NCBI RefSeq assembly: GCF_000725545.1
Contig: NZ_JNZP01000003.1
Span: forward strand, 186,001 to 250,000
DNA: 64,000 nucleotides
Direction: 5' to 3'
Origin: Streptomyces exfoliatus
GTDB lineage: Bacteria > Actinomycetota > Actinomycetes > Streptomycetales > Streptomycetaceae
The translations under genes and the position numbers were made by a program. A model generated the notes under the pieces. That model made no database searches. It worked only from the letters and a program-made list of their open reading frames with translations, and was not told the DNA's origin. Every line of letters starts with the position of its first letter. Positions within the stretch are counted from its first letter, which is position 1. This document shows positions 55,251 to 62,868 of the stretch, piece after piece.

Positions 55251-56017
55251 TGGCGAAGGAGTTCAAGGATCCGAGATCGCCGCACCAGAAGATCGCGGCG
55301 GAGCTTCGACGCCAGATCACCCGTGGAGACCTCCCTCCGGGCAGCAAGCTGGGCTCGACGGCAGAACTGATGGAACAGCACGGCGGCGTTGCCAACACCA
55401 CCGTCCAGAAGGCCCTCCAGATGCTGAAGGCCGAGGGACTGCTCGAAGGGCTCCCCGGCAGGGGCGTATACGTGCGGCAGCACGCACAGCAGTCCATCGA
55501 GCCGCTCACCTACGTGAAGTCGGCCGGGCCGGGCGAGCCCTACTCGTGGGTGTCCGAGGCAGCGAAGCGGCAGCAGGTCGGCAGGTCGCGGCTCCTCGAC
55601 GTCGCAGTCGTCGTCCCGCCGCAGGAAGTGGCCGAGGCACTGCAGTTGGAGGCGGGCGAGCGCGCCGTACTCCGCAAGCAGATCCTGTCCCTGGACGACG
55701 AGCCCACGGAGCTCACGAGGTCGTACTACCCGCTGAGCCTGGTCGAGGGCACGGCGATGCTGGAGAAGAAGCGGATTCGGGGCGGCACGCCGGCTCTGCT
55801 CGACTCCCTGGGATTCCCCCCGCGAGAGTTCGTGGACGAGCTGTCGTCGGAGATCCCGACGGAGGAAGAAGTCGTCGTCCTTGAGCTTCCGAAGGACATG
55901 CCGGTTCTGTTCGCCTTCCGGGTGGTCTATTCAGACGATCGACGTCCGATCGAGGTCACACTGATGACGAAGGCGGCGCACCGCTACAGGATGAGGTACC
56001 GGTCGGCCGTGGAGTAG
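55250..56017 (+). CDS. GntR (HutC-type) transcriptional regulator with UTRA domain
   Basis: A 255-residue regulator. Residues 10-78 are the winged helix (SPHQKIAAELRRQITRGDLP, STAELMEQHGGVANTTVQKA, GLLEGLPGRGVYVRQ), followed by a UTRA ligand domain (about 110-250: VLRKQILSLDDEPTELTRSYYP, GGTPALLDSLGFPPREFVDELSS, EVTLMTKAAHRYRMRY). It overlaps the UTRA-only gene by one base and shares ancestry with it, so the two probably form a regulator pair acting on the palindrome at 54603. Confidence 0.92.
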   Translation: MAKEFKDPRSPHQKIAAELRRQITRGDLPPGSKLGSTAELMEQHGGVANTTVQKALQMLKAEGLLEGLPGRGVYVRQHAQQSIEPLTYVKSAGPGEPYSWVSEAAKRQQVGRSRLLDVAVVVPPQEVAEALQLEAGERAVLRKQILSLDDEPTELTRSYYPLSLVEGTAMLEKKRIRGGTPALLDSLGFPPREFVDELSSEIPTEEEVVVLELPKDMPVLFAFRVVYSDDRRPIEVTLMTKAAHRYRMRYRSAVE

Positions 56018-56090
56018 CACTCCCCCGGGCCCCCGGGCGAGGGCTGCCGGCAGGTGTGACGGTGTGGGTCCGGCGGGGAAGGCTCCCCGC

Positions 56091-56543
56091 ATGGATCAGG
56101 AACAAGCACGGCGCTGGCTCGCCACCGCCCTTCACGAGGCGCGGGCCGGGCTCGCCGAGGGTGGGATTCCCATCGGGGCCGCGCTCTACGGGGCCGACGG
56201 CTCGCTGCTCGGGCGGGGGCACAATCGGCGCGTGCAGGACGGGGACCCGTCCGCGCACGGGGAGACCGCCGCGTTCCGGGCGGCCGGGCGGCAGCGCTCG
56301 TACCGGGGGACGACGATGGTCACGACCCTGTCGCCGTGCTGGTACTGCTCCGGGCTCGTCCGGCAGTTCGGGATCTCGCGGGTCGTCGTCGGGGAGGCGG
56401 AGACCTTCCACGGCGGGCACGACTGGCTGGCCGAGCACGGGGTCGAGGTCGTGGTGCTCGACGACCCCGAGTGCGTGGCCCTCATGCGGGAGTTCATCCA
56501 GCGCGACCCCGCCCTCTGGAACGAGGACATCGGCGATGAGTGA
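56091..56543 (+). CDS. Fungal-type cytosine deaminase-like nucleoside deaminase
   Basis: A 150-residue zinc deaminase. HGETAAFRAAG supplies the His and the catalytic Glu (HxE) and SPCWYCSGLV the PCxxC zinc cysteines. The C-terminal part, HGVEVVVLDDPECVALMREF followed by IQRDPALWNEDIGDE, closely follows the end of yeast cytosine deaminase as I recall it (GHEVVVVDDERCKKIMKQF, PQDWFEDIGE). Most bacteria use the unrelated CodA for this reaction. GGGGAAGG lies ahead of the ATG. It overlaps the dioxygenase gene by 8 bp, so the two enzymes are made together. Confidence 0.88.
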   Translation: MDQEQARRWLATALHEARAGLAEGGIPIGAALYGADGSLLGRGHNRRVQDGDPSAHGETAAFRAAGRQRSYRGTTMVTTLSPCWYCSGLVRQFGISRVVVGEAETFHGGHDWLAEHGVEVVVLDDPECVALMREFIQRDPALWNEDIGDE

Positions 56544-57444
56544 AGCCCGTCTCCCCACCATCGACCTCCGTCTCGACCCCGGCCCCCAGCTCCCCGCCGT
56601 CGACCGCGCGCTGCGCGACGCCGGGTTCCTGCTCGTCACCGGGCACGGCGTCGACACCGGTCTCCGGAAGGACATCCGGACCGTAGCCCGCCGCTTCTTC
56701 CACCTGCCGGCCGCCGTCAAGGAGCCGTACGCCGTGCGGGTCGGCGGCCGGGGCTGGCTCGGGCCGGGCGCCGAGGCCAACGGGTACGCGGAGGGGACCG
56801 TGACCCCGCCCGACCTGAAGGAGTCGCTGTCCTTCGCGGCGGACGAACCGACCGGGGACCCGGCCGTGGACGCCGAGTGGTTCCTGCCGAACACCTGGCC
56901 CGCCGAGGTCCCCGCGCTGAGGCCCCTCGTCGAGACCTACCTCGCGCAGATGAAGGCGCTCGCCGACCGCGTCCTCGACCTGCTCGGCGAGGCGCTCGGC
57001 GAGGAGCGGGACTTCTTCACCCGGCACACCGGGCACCCCACCTTCGGCTTCAACGTGAACTGGTACCCGGGGCGGGACCGGACGGGCGAGCCGGAGCCGG
57101 GCCAGTTCCGGATCGGGCCGCACACCGACTTCGGCACGGTCACCCTCCTGGACCGGGAGGCGGGCAAGGGCGGGCTCCAGGTCTTCAGCGACAGCGGCGG
57201 CTGGCAGGACGCTCCCTACGATCCCGACGCATTCACCGTCAACATCGGTGATCTCATGGCCGGTTGGACCGGCGGGCGCTGGCGCTCGGGGCGGCACCGG
57301 GTCCTGCCGCCGCCGGCCGACGCCCCCGCCGAGGAGCTGATGTCCCTGGTGTACTTCTACGAGTGCACGCCCGGGACGACGATCCACGGCATCGAGTCGC
57401 ACAGCTACCTGCGGGCCCAGCTCGACGCCATCGCCGCCGACTGA
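56536..57444 (+). CDS. Isopenicillin N synthase-type 2-oxoglutarate/Fe(II) dioxygenase
   Basis: A 302-residue non-haem iron oxygenase. LPTIDLRLDPGPQLPAVDRA and GFLLVTGHGVDTGL are the N-terminal DIOX_N blocks; IGPHTDFGTVTLLDRE gives the His and Asp ligands, and SGRHRVLPPP the distal His. At the RxS position, which binds the oxoglutarate or substrate carboxylate in most members, it reads LMS in EELMSLVYFYE, so the arginine is missing. Fungal thymine-7-hydroxylases belong to this family, and the coupled deaminase makes a pyrimidine-base substrate plausible. That is inference. Confidence 0.88.
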   Translation: MSEARLPTIDLRLDPGPQLPAVDRALRDAGFLLVTGHGVDTGLRKDIRTVARRFFHLPAAVKEPYAVRVGGRGWLGPGAEANGYAEGTVTPPDLKESLSFAADEPTGDPAVDAEWFLPNTWPAEVPALRPLVETYLAQMKALADRVLDLLGEALGEERDFFTRHTGHPTFGFNVNWYPGRDRTGEPEPGQFRIGPHTDFGTVTLLDREAGKGGLQVFSDSGGWQDAPYDPDAFTVNIGDLMAGWTGGRWRSGRHRVLPPPADAPAEELMSLVYFYECTPGTTIHGIESHSYLRAQLDAIAAD

Positions 57445-57495
57445 CAACACATCCGCAACGACTCGACGACAGTGTCGAAAAGCCGACCGCTTTCC

Positions 57496-57522
57496 CAACA
57501 CACCGTCGATATCCTTGTGTTG
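57496..57522. promoter_or_regulatory. Inverted repeat upstream of the NTPase gene
   Basis: CAACACA (57496-57502) and TGTGTTG (57516-57522) with a 13-base spacer, 22 bp before the GTG at 57545. A possible operator in the only sizable gap (100 bp) of this four-gene array. Confidence 0.45.
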
Positions 57523-57544
57523 ACTGTGACGGGGGTGACGGGGC

Positions 57545-59605
57545 GTGGACAGGGAGCTGTACGGCCGCGAGGCGGTCCTGCACGACTCCGGGCTGGTCGC
57601 GCGCCTCAGCGGCCTCACCCGGCACGGCGCCGCCCGGGTGCCGTTCGAGCACGGCGACGACCCGCCGGTCACGGTGTTCACCGGCGGGCGCGGTACGGGG
57701 AAGACCGCCCTGCTCAAGGAGGTCCGTAACCGCTACAAGGGGTACACGCCGCTCGCGCTGCTCGACTGCGCCCACATCGAGCCGCCCGCCGACCACGGCC
57801 CCGGCTGGACCCCGGTCACCGGGGCGCTCGCCGAGCTCGCCATCCAGCTGTCGCCGAAAGTGCTCGGCGCGCGGCCCGTGCGGTTCCCCCGGCTTTCGCT
57901 CGGCCTGGTGGCCGTGGCCTCGCTCAGCTGGTCCCGGGAGGACGACGAGCGGGCCCGGCGCGACCTGCTGCGGCTCGGGCCGCTGCTCTCCACCGTCGAC
58001 GCGACCAGGGGCGCCGCCGCCAACTGGGTCGGCAAGGTCCTCGCCAAGCTCGCCGCGCGGTTCGCGGAGGCCGCCGTCCCGCTCGCCGGGCTGCTCGCGG
58101 AGGCGACAGTGGAGACCGTCCTGGAGGAGGTGTTCAGCCGCCTCCAGCGCAGCTCGGAGAACTGGTACGGGACCTACCGCAACGCGGGCGGCAACGGCAA
58201 GGCCGGCCTGCAGCAGCTCGCGATCGACTTCGAACAGGGCGGCCGGCGCCGCCGCGAGGCGGAGGACTTCCTCGTCGTCGCCCTGACCGAGGACCTGCTG
58301 TACCCCTACACCGGGCTGCGGCGCGGCGGCCGCATCGGCCGCCCGCTCGTCCTCCTCGACAACGCCCACGAGCCGCTCGGCCGACAGCTCGTCGAACCGA
58401 TTCTGCGGGCCCGCGCCGAGGGCCGCCGCGACCGGGTCGTCATCCTCGCCGCCTCCCGGATCCGCGACCACGAGGGGCTGCGGCAGGCGACGAGGATCCG
58501 GCTGCCGGAGACCGCGCACCGGGCGCCGTGCCCGCGCGGCACGAGCGTCGGCTCCGGGATCCTCGCCGTCGAACTGACCCCGCTCTCCCCCGCGCAGACC
58601 CGCTCCGCCTTCGACCACCACGACCCGGCGGGCCGGACGCCCACCGAACTCGCGCGCGCGGTCCACCGGTTGACCGGCGGAAGGCCGCTCGGCGTGGCGC
58701 TCCTCGGCCGGGCCGCGGGCGAGGCTCCCGAGCACCTGCGGGCCGGGCTCACCCCCGGCCGGCTGCTCGACCTGACGGTGGAGCTGCGCGAGGACACCCC
58801 GCCGGTGCCCGTCGCCCCGACCCTGCTGGCCGAACTCCTCCCGGTGCGGCGGCCCGGCCCGTACGCCGTGCTCGCCGCCGCCCACGACGAGGAGTCCGCC
58901 CGGATGCTCGCCCACGCCCGGCTCCAGGGCGAGTCCCTGGACGGGGACGTGGCGCTGCGCGTCCGTGACCAGCTGCGTTCGGAGGACTGGCAGGAGGGTC
59001 CCGGGCACTTCGTCGCCGACCCGCTGCTCCGCGCCCTGCTCCTGCACCGGCTCCGCTTCGAGGACGGCGACCACCCGCACTACGCGGCCTGGCAGGCCGT
59101 CCACGCGACCCTGCACCGGCACTACGGGCCCGAGCCGGGCCCGTACCGGCTCCATCACGACCTGGCGCTCGGCCGCACCGAGGACGCCGTCACCCATCTG
59201 CGGGAGACCTTCCCCGAGCAGGACGTCCTCGGCTGGCTGGGGCGGCTGCGGTTCATCGGCTCCGCGCCGTACCCGCGCGAGCGGGACCGGCCGGGCCCCG
59301 ACCCGCGCCGGGCCGTCGCCCTGGGGCAGGCCCCGTCGGGCGACCTCCCCTCGGGGCTCGACGCCGACACCACGGAACTCCACCTGTCCGTACGGCGGTT
59401 GCTGCACGCCGTATGGCTGCTGACCGATCCGCTCGCACTGCCCGACGACGAGGTGGCCGACCGCCTCGCGCACGAACTGCGCCGGCTCTCCGGCCGTCAT
59501 CTGACGGGCAGCGGTTCGCTCTGGGACGCGGCCACCCACTGGCCGCGCGACATCCGCGCCTGGCGGCAGCTCTCGCTGCCGCCGGGCCGCGAGGACGGAG
59601 TCTGA
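57545..59605 (+). CDS. STAND-like P-loop NTPase
   Basis: A 686-residue ATPase. FTGGRGTGKTALLKEV at about residues 45-60 is Walker A, and RPLVLLDNAHEP near 268 is Walker B. The middle has VVILAASRIRDHEGLRQATR (sensor-like) and RAVHRLTGGRPLGVALLGRA, the winged-helix region typical of STAND/AAA ATPases. The C-terminal third (GHFVADPLLRALLLHRLRF, HATLHRHYGPEPG, HHDLALGRTEDAVTHLRETF) resembles the helical repeats that follow such NTPase cores. It is cytoplasmic. GTG start. The next gene, 4 bp beyond its stop, encodes a membrane-anchored receptor-like protein, so the two probably form a signalling pair. Not assigned to a known system. Confidence 0.85.
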   Translation: MDRELYGREAVLHDSGLVARLSGLTRHGAARVPFEHGDDPPVTVFTGGRGTGKTALLKEVRNRYKGYTPLALLDCAHIEPPADHGPGWTPVTGALAELAIQLSPKVLGARPVRFPRLSLGLVAVASLSWSREDDERARRDLLRLGPLLSTVDATRGAAANWVGKVLAKLAARFAEAAVPLAGLLAEATVETVLEEVFSRLQRSSENWYGTYRNAGGNGKAGLQQLAIDFEQGGRRRREAEDFLVVALTEDLLYPYTGLRRGGRIGRPLVLLDNAHEPLGRQLVEPILRARAEGRRDRVVILAASRIRDHEGLRQATRIRLPETAHRAPCPRGTSVGSGILAVELTPLSPAQTRSAFDHHDPAGRTPTELARAVHRLTGGRPLGVALLGRAAGEAPEHLRAGLTPGRLLDLTVELREDTPPVPVAPTLLAELLPVRRPGPYAVLAAAHDEESARMLAHARLQGESLDGDVALRVRDQLRSEDWQEGPGHFVADPLLRALLLHRLRFEDGDHPHYAAWQAVHATLHRHYGPEPGPYRLHHDLALGRTEDAVTHLRETFPEQDVLGWLGRLRFIGSAPYPRERDRPGPDPRRAVALGQAPSGDLPSGLDADTTELHLSVRRLLHAVWLLTDPLALPDDEVADRLAHELRRLSGRHLTGSGSLWDAATHWPRDIRAWRQLSLPPGREDGV

Positions 59606-59609
59606 CGCC

Positions 59610-61163
59610 ATGCCCGACCGTCTGACCGACCGGCTGCGGCGCCACGTCCGCACCCCCCGCCAGAAGCTCGTCGCCTCCGTCCTCGCCGCCGCCGTCGTCG
59701 TGGGCCTCGGCGGCTACGGGATCGCCCGGCTCACCACCCCGGAGGACCGTTCCTGCGCGAAGGGCGTCGAACGTCCCGAGGGCAGCGACGAGTGCGTCGG
59801 CGTCAACGGCGACGGCCATGACTTCGGCATCGCCGACCTCAGGGAGATCGCCGGAGCCATCGGCAGGGAGAACGCCCCCCTCGCGGAGGGCGAGTACGTG
59901 ACCGTCGCCGTGCTCCTGCCGCTGACCTCCACCGACGCCGGCATGCGCACCAAGGTGCTGCACGAACTCCAGGGCGCCTACGCCTACCAGTACCGCGCCA
60001 ACCACCAGTCCAACAGCGAGACCCCGAAGATCAGGCTCGTCCTCGCCAACACCGGGAAGGGCAACGCCCACTGGCGTACGACCGTCGACCGGCTCACCGC
60101 CCTGACGGGCGCACCCGACCGGCTGCGGGCCGTCTCCGGCGTCGCCACCTCCTCCACCGCGATACGCGAGTCGGTGGCCGCCCTCACCGGCGCGGGGATC
60201 GCCGTCGTCGGCACCACCATCACCGCCGACGACATCGCCAACGGCCCCGGCGCCGGGAACAACCGCTACCCCGGCCTCGCCCGCGTCTCCCCCACCAACA
60301 GCGACGAGGCGAAGGCCCTCGCCCACTTCGGCAAGGTGGACGCCGCCAAGGCCTTCCTCGTCCAGGACACCAGGACCGGCGACCACTACACCGACACCCT
60401 CAAGGCGGCCTTCGCCGCCAACCTCAAAGGGGCGCCGCACGAACCGGCGCTCTTCACCTCCCCCGCCGACCCGACCGAGGAGGGCACCACCGCCAACACC
60501 TTCCGCCAGATCACCCATCTGATCTGCGACACCCGCGCCGAGACGGTGTTCTTCGCCGGCCGCCACACCCAGCTGCGCCAGTTCATCAACGCGCTCGGCT
60601 CCCGTGGCTGCGCCGACCGCGCCTTCACGGTCCTGACCGGCGACGAGGGCTCGTACCTCGGGGCGGACGAGAAGCTCGACCGGAACGCCCTGAAGGCGAA
60701 GCTGACCGTGCGGTACGCGGCGCTCGCCCACCCCGACGCCTGGAGGGCGGCGCCGGGGCGGACCGTTCCCCGCACGGGCGGTACCGAGCAGGCGTACGGG
60801 GACTTCCTGAAGGACATCGCCAGAGCGGCCCCGAAGGGGAAACCGGTGGCGCTGGCGGACGGCCAGGCGATCGTCGCGTACGACGCGATGGCGACGGCCG
60901 TCCACGCGATCCGCCAGGCCACCCCGCAGGGCTCCCGCTACCCGGAACTCGCCGACGTCGCCACCCAGTGGCCGCAGGTCAAGGGCTCGCTGCGGGTGCA
61001 GGGCGCGAGCGGCTGGATCTGCCTGGACAACTACGGCAACCCGTACAACAAGGCGGTCCCCATCGTGGAGCTCGCCCAGGACGGCTCACAGCGCTTCGTC
61101 CAGATCGCCTGGCCGGAGGGCCGCCCGCCGGCGGCCTCCTGCCTGCCGCCGAAGCGCGGATGA
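59610..61163 (+). CDS. Membrane-anchored periplasmic-binding-type receptor protein
   Basis: A 517-residue protein. A short basic cytoplasmic start is followed by a membrane helix (KLVASVLAAAVVVGLGGYGI, residues 19-38) and a large extracytoplasmic domain of the type I periplasmic-binding fold (branched-chain amino-acid receptor type): VTVAVLLPLTSTDAGMRTKV, VSGVATSSTAIRESVAALTG, AGIAVVGTTITADDIANG, FLVQDTRTGDHYTDTLKAAF. No ABC transporter permease or ATPase of the transport kind is adjacent. Together with the NTPase just upstream it looks like a ligand-sensing receptor for that NTPase rather than a transport component. Ligand unknown. Confidence 0.85.
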   Translation: MPDRLTDRLRRHVRTPRQKLVASVLAAAVVVGLGGYGIARLTTPEDRSCAKGVERPEGSDECVGVNGDGHDFGIADLREIAGAIGRENAPLAEGEYVTVAVLLPLTSTDAGMRTKVLHELQGAYAYQYRANHQSNSETPKIRLVLANTGKGNAHWRTTVDRLTALTGAPDRLRAVSGVATSSTAIRESVAALTGAGIAVVGTTITADDIANGPGAGNNRYPGLARVSPTNSDEAKALAHFGKVDAAKAFLVQDTRTGDHYTDTLKAAFAANLKGAPHEPALFTSPADPTEEGTTANTFRQITHLICDTRAETVFFAGRHTQLRQFINALGSRGCADRAFTVLTGDEGSYLGADEKLDRNALKAKLTVRYAALAHPDAWRAAPGRTVPRTGGTEQAYGDFLKDIARAAPKGKPVALADGQAIVAYDAMATAVHAIRQATPQGSRYPELADVATQWPQVKGSLRVQGASGWICLDNYGNPYNKAVPIVELAQDGSQRFVQIAWPEGRPPAASCLPPKRG

Positions 61164-61204
61164 GCCCTGCCCGCCGCCGCTCCCGGCACGGCGACGACGG
61201 CGTC

Positions 61205-61741
61205 TCAGGGCTCCCACTTCGGCCAGGGCGCCTCGTCCCGCTCGTACAGGTCCCGGAGATGCCGCCACCGCTCCGGTGTCCAGTCGCGCCAGTCCGTCGG
61301 ACGGCCGTCCAGTGCCGCGGCGAGCCGCTCGAAGTGCTCGTGCCAGCCGGCCAGGCAGTCGAGCCGGTACTCCCGGCTCCCCCGCACCTCGTTGGTGAAA
61401 CGCAGCACGGTCGACCCCTCGTCCCCGGAGGACCCCGGTTCCAGGTGGAACCGGATCCGTCCGTGGGTGGTGGGATCGACCGTGTACTCGGCGACGTAGT
61501 CCGGGTCCCAGGCGGTCACCCGCCCCGAGACCTCGGTGGCACTGTTGAGCCAGCGGAGCGTGACCCGGCCGCCGAGCCGGGGCTCCAGCGGGTCCGCCTC
61601 GCAGAGCCAGGCCGGCAGGCCCTCCGGGGAGGCGACGGCCCTCCAGACCGCCGGCAACGGGTACGGAAGGCCGACCACGAACCGCAGCAGATGCGTGTCC
61701 CCGTCATGGGTCTCGCTGCTGCCCCGGGGTATCTCGCTCAT
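61205..61741 (-). CDS. SRPBCC (START/Bet v 1-like) family protein
   Basis: A 178-residue hydrophobic-pocket protein. HLLRFVVGLPYPLPAVWRAV with the GLPAWLC turn is the START/AHSA1-like start, followed by GGRVTLRWLNSATEVSGRVTAWDPDYVAEYTV (in parts) and an amphipathic final helix LAGWHEHFERLAAAL. Members bind lipids, polyketides or Hsp90. Ends DEAPWPKWEP. Convergent with the receptor gene. Confidence 0.88.
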   Translation of the reverse strand: MSEIPRGSSETHDGDTHLLRFVVGLPYPLPAVWRAVASPEGLPAWLCEADPLEPRLGGRVTLRWLNSATEVSGRVTAWDPDYVAEYTVDPTTHGRIRFHLEPGSSGDEGSTVLRFTNEVRGSREYRLDCLAGWHEHFERLAAALDGRPTDWRDWTPERWRHLRDLYERDEAPWPKWEP

Positions 61742-61785
61742 ACCTCAAGCGTCACCCAGGGGCGGGCCCGGTGCCAACGCGGACG

Positions 61786-62868
61786 TCAGACGCCCGCGTA
61801 CGAGTGCTTGCTGCTCACGAAGATGTTCACGCCGTAGTAGTTGAACAGGAAGCAACCGAAGGCGATGAGCGCGATGTACGCGGCCTTCCGCCCCTTCCAG
61901 CCGGCCGTCGCGCGCGCGTGCAGGTACGCGGCGTAACCGACCCAGGTGATGAAGGACCAGACCTCCTTGGCGTCCCAGCCCCAGTAGCGGCCCCACGCGT
62001 CGCCGGCCCAGATCGCGCCCGCGATGATCGTGAAGGTCCAGAGCGGGAAGACGGCCGCGTTGACCCGGTACGAGAACTTGTCGAGCGAGGCCGCGGAGGG
62101 CAGCCGCTCCATGACGGAGCGGGCGAAGGCCCCGGGGTTGCCGCCGGTCGCGAGCTTGTTCTCGTACGAGTCGCGGAAGAGGTACAGCAGGGTGGCGACC
62201 GCGCCGAGGTAGAACACCGCACCGCAGAAGATCGCGGTGGAGACGTGGATCCACAGCCAGTACGAGTCGAGCGCCGGGACCAGCTGGTCGCTCGGGGTCT
62301 TCAGCCAGGTGGTGGCCATGCCCAGGTCGAGCAGGACGGTCGTGACCAGCGGCAGACCGATCCAGCGGACGTTCTTCTTCGCGACGAGGAAGCCGAGGTA
62401 CGCGCCGACCGCCACCGTCGAGAAGGTGGTGGAGAACTCGTACATGTTGCCCCAGGGGGCGCGCTGCACGGCGAGCGCCCGGGTGACCACGCCCGACGCC
62501 TCGACCGCGAAGGCGAGGACGGTCAGCGAGACGGCGATACGGCCGTACAGATCGCCCTTGACCGTGCCGCCCGCGGCACCGGGGCCATCGGGGACGTCCC
62601 GGCTGCCGGCCGCGGCACGGGTGACGACCTGCGGCTTCTCCAGGACGGCGGTGCCGCCGGCCTTCTTGACCTGGACGGTCACGGCGGAGGTCGCGGCGCC
62701 GGCGCGCGCGGTGAGGGCGGCGGCGGTACGGCCGACCTTGCTGCGGCTGCCGAGGACCCACTCGGCGATGTGGGCGAAGAAGGCCAGGGTGTAGACGGCC
62801 ATCGAGGAGTAGATGAGCATGTCGCTCATCCGCGCCAGGCTCTCGTTGGTCGTGGCGGCGAGGATCAC
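61786..62868 (-). CDS. ccsB: Cytochrome c biogenesis protein CcsB/ResC
   Basis: A 360-residue integral membrane protein of System II cytochrome c maturation. It delivers haem to apocytochromes together with ResB. GRYWGWDAKEVWSFITWVGY is the WWD-type haem-handling loop, and helices follow at each side; an N-terminal helix precedes a long cytoplasmic stretch (about residues 40-105). The GTG start at 62868 overlaps the resB stop by 4 bp (GTGA), so ccsB and resB are coupled. In S. coelicolor resA, resB and resC lie together; the respiratory menaquinone genes at 44-49 kb are close by here. Confidence 0.95.
   Translation of the reverse strand: MILAATTNESLARMSDMLIYSSMAVYTLAFFAHIAEWVLGSRSKVGRTAAALTARAGAATSAVTVQVKKAGGTAVLEKPQVVTRAAAGSRDVPDGPGAAGGTVKGDLYGRIAVSLTVLAFAVEASGVVTRALAVQRAPWGNMYEFSTTFSTVAVGAYLGFLVAKKNVRWIGLPLVTTVLLDLGMATTWLKTPSDQLVPALDSYWLWIHVSTAIFCGAVFYLGAVATLLYLFRDSYENKLATGGNPGAFARSVMERLPSAASLDKFSYRVNAAVFPLWTFTIIAGAIWAGDAWGRYWGWDAKEVWSFITWVGYAAYLHARATAGWKGRKAAYIALIAFGCFLFNYYGVNIFVSSKHSYAGV

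Noticed and set aside
53387..56017. Complete integrative conjugative element
   Set aside because: No integrase, TraB, replication gene, tRNA or flanking direct repeat was found; at most a remnant can be argued.
59610..61163. ABC transporter solute-binding subunit
   Set aside because: The fold fits, but it is anchored by an uncleaved N-terminal helix without lipobox, and no permease or ABC ATPase is adjacent.
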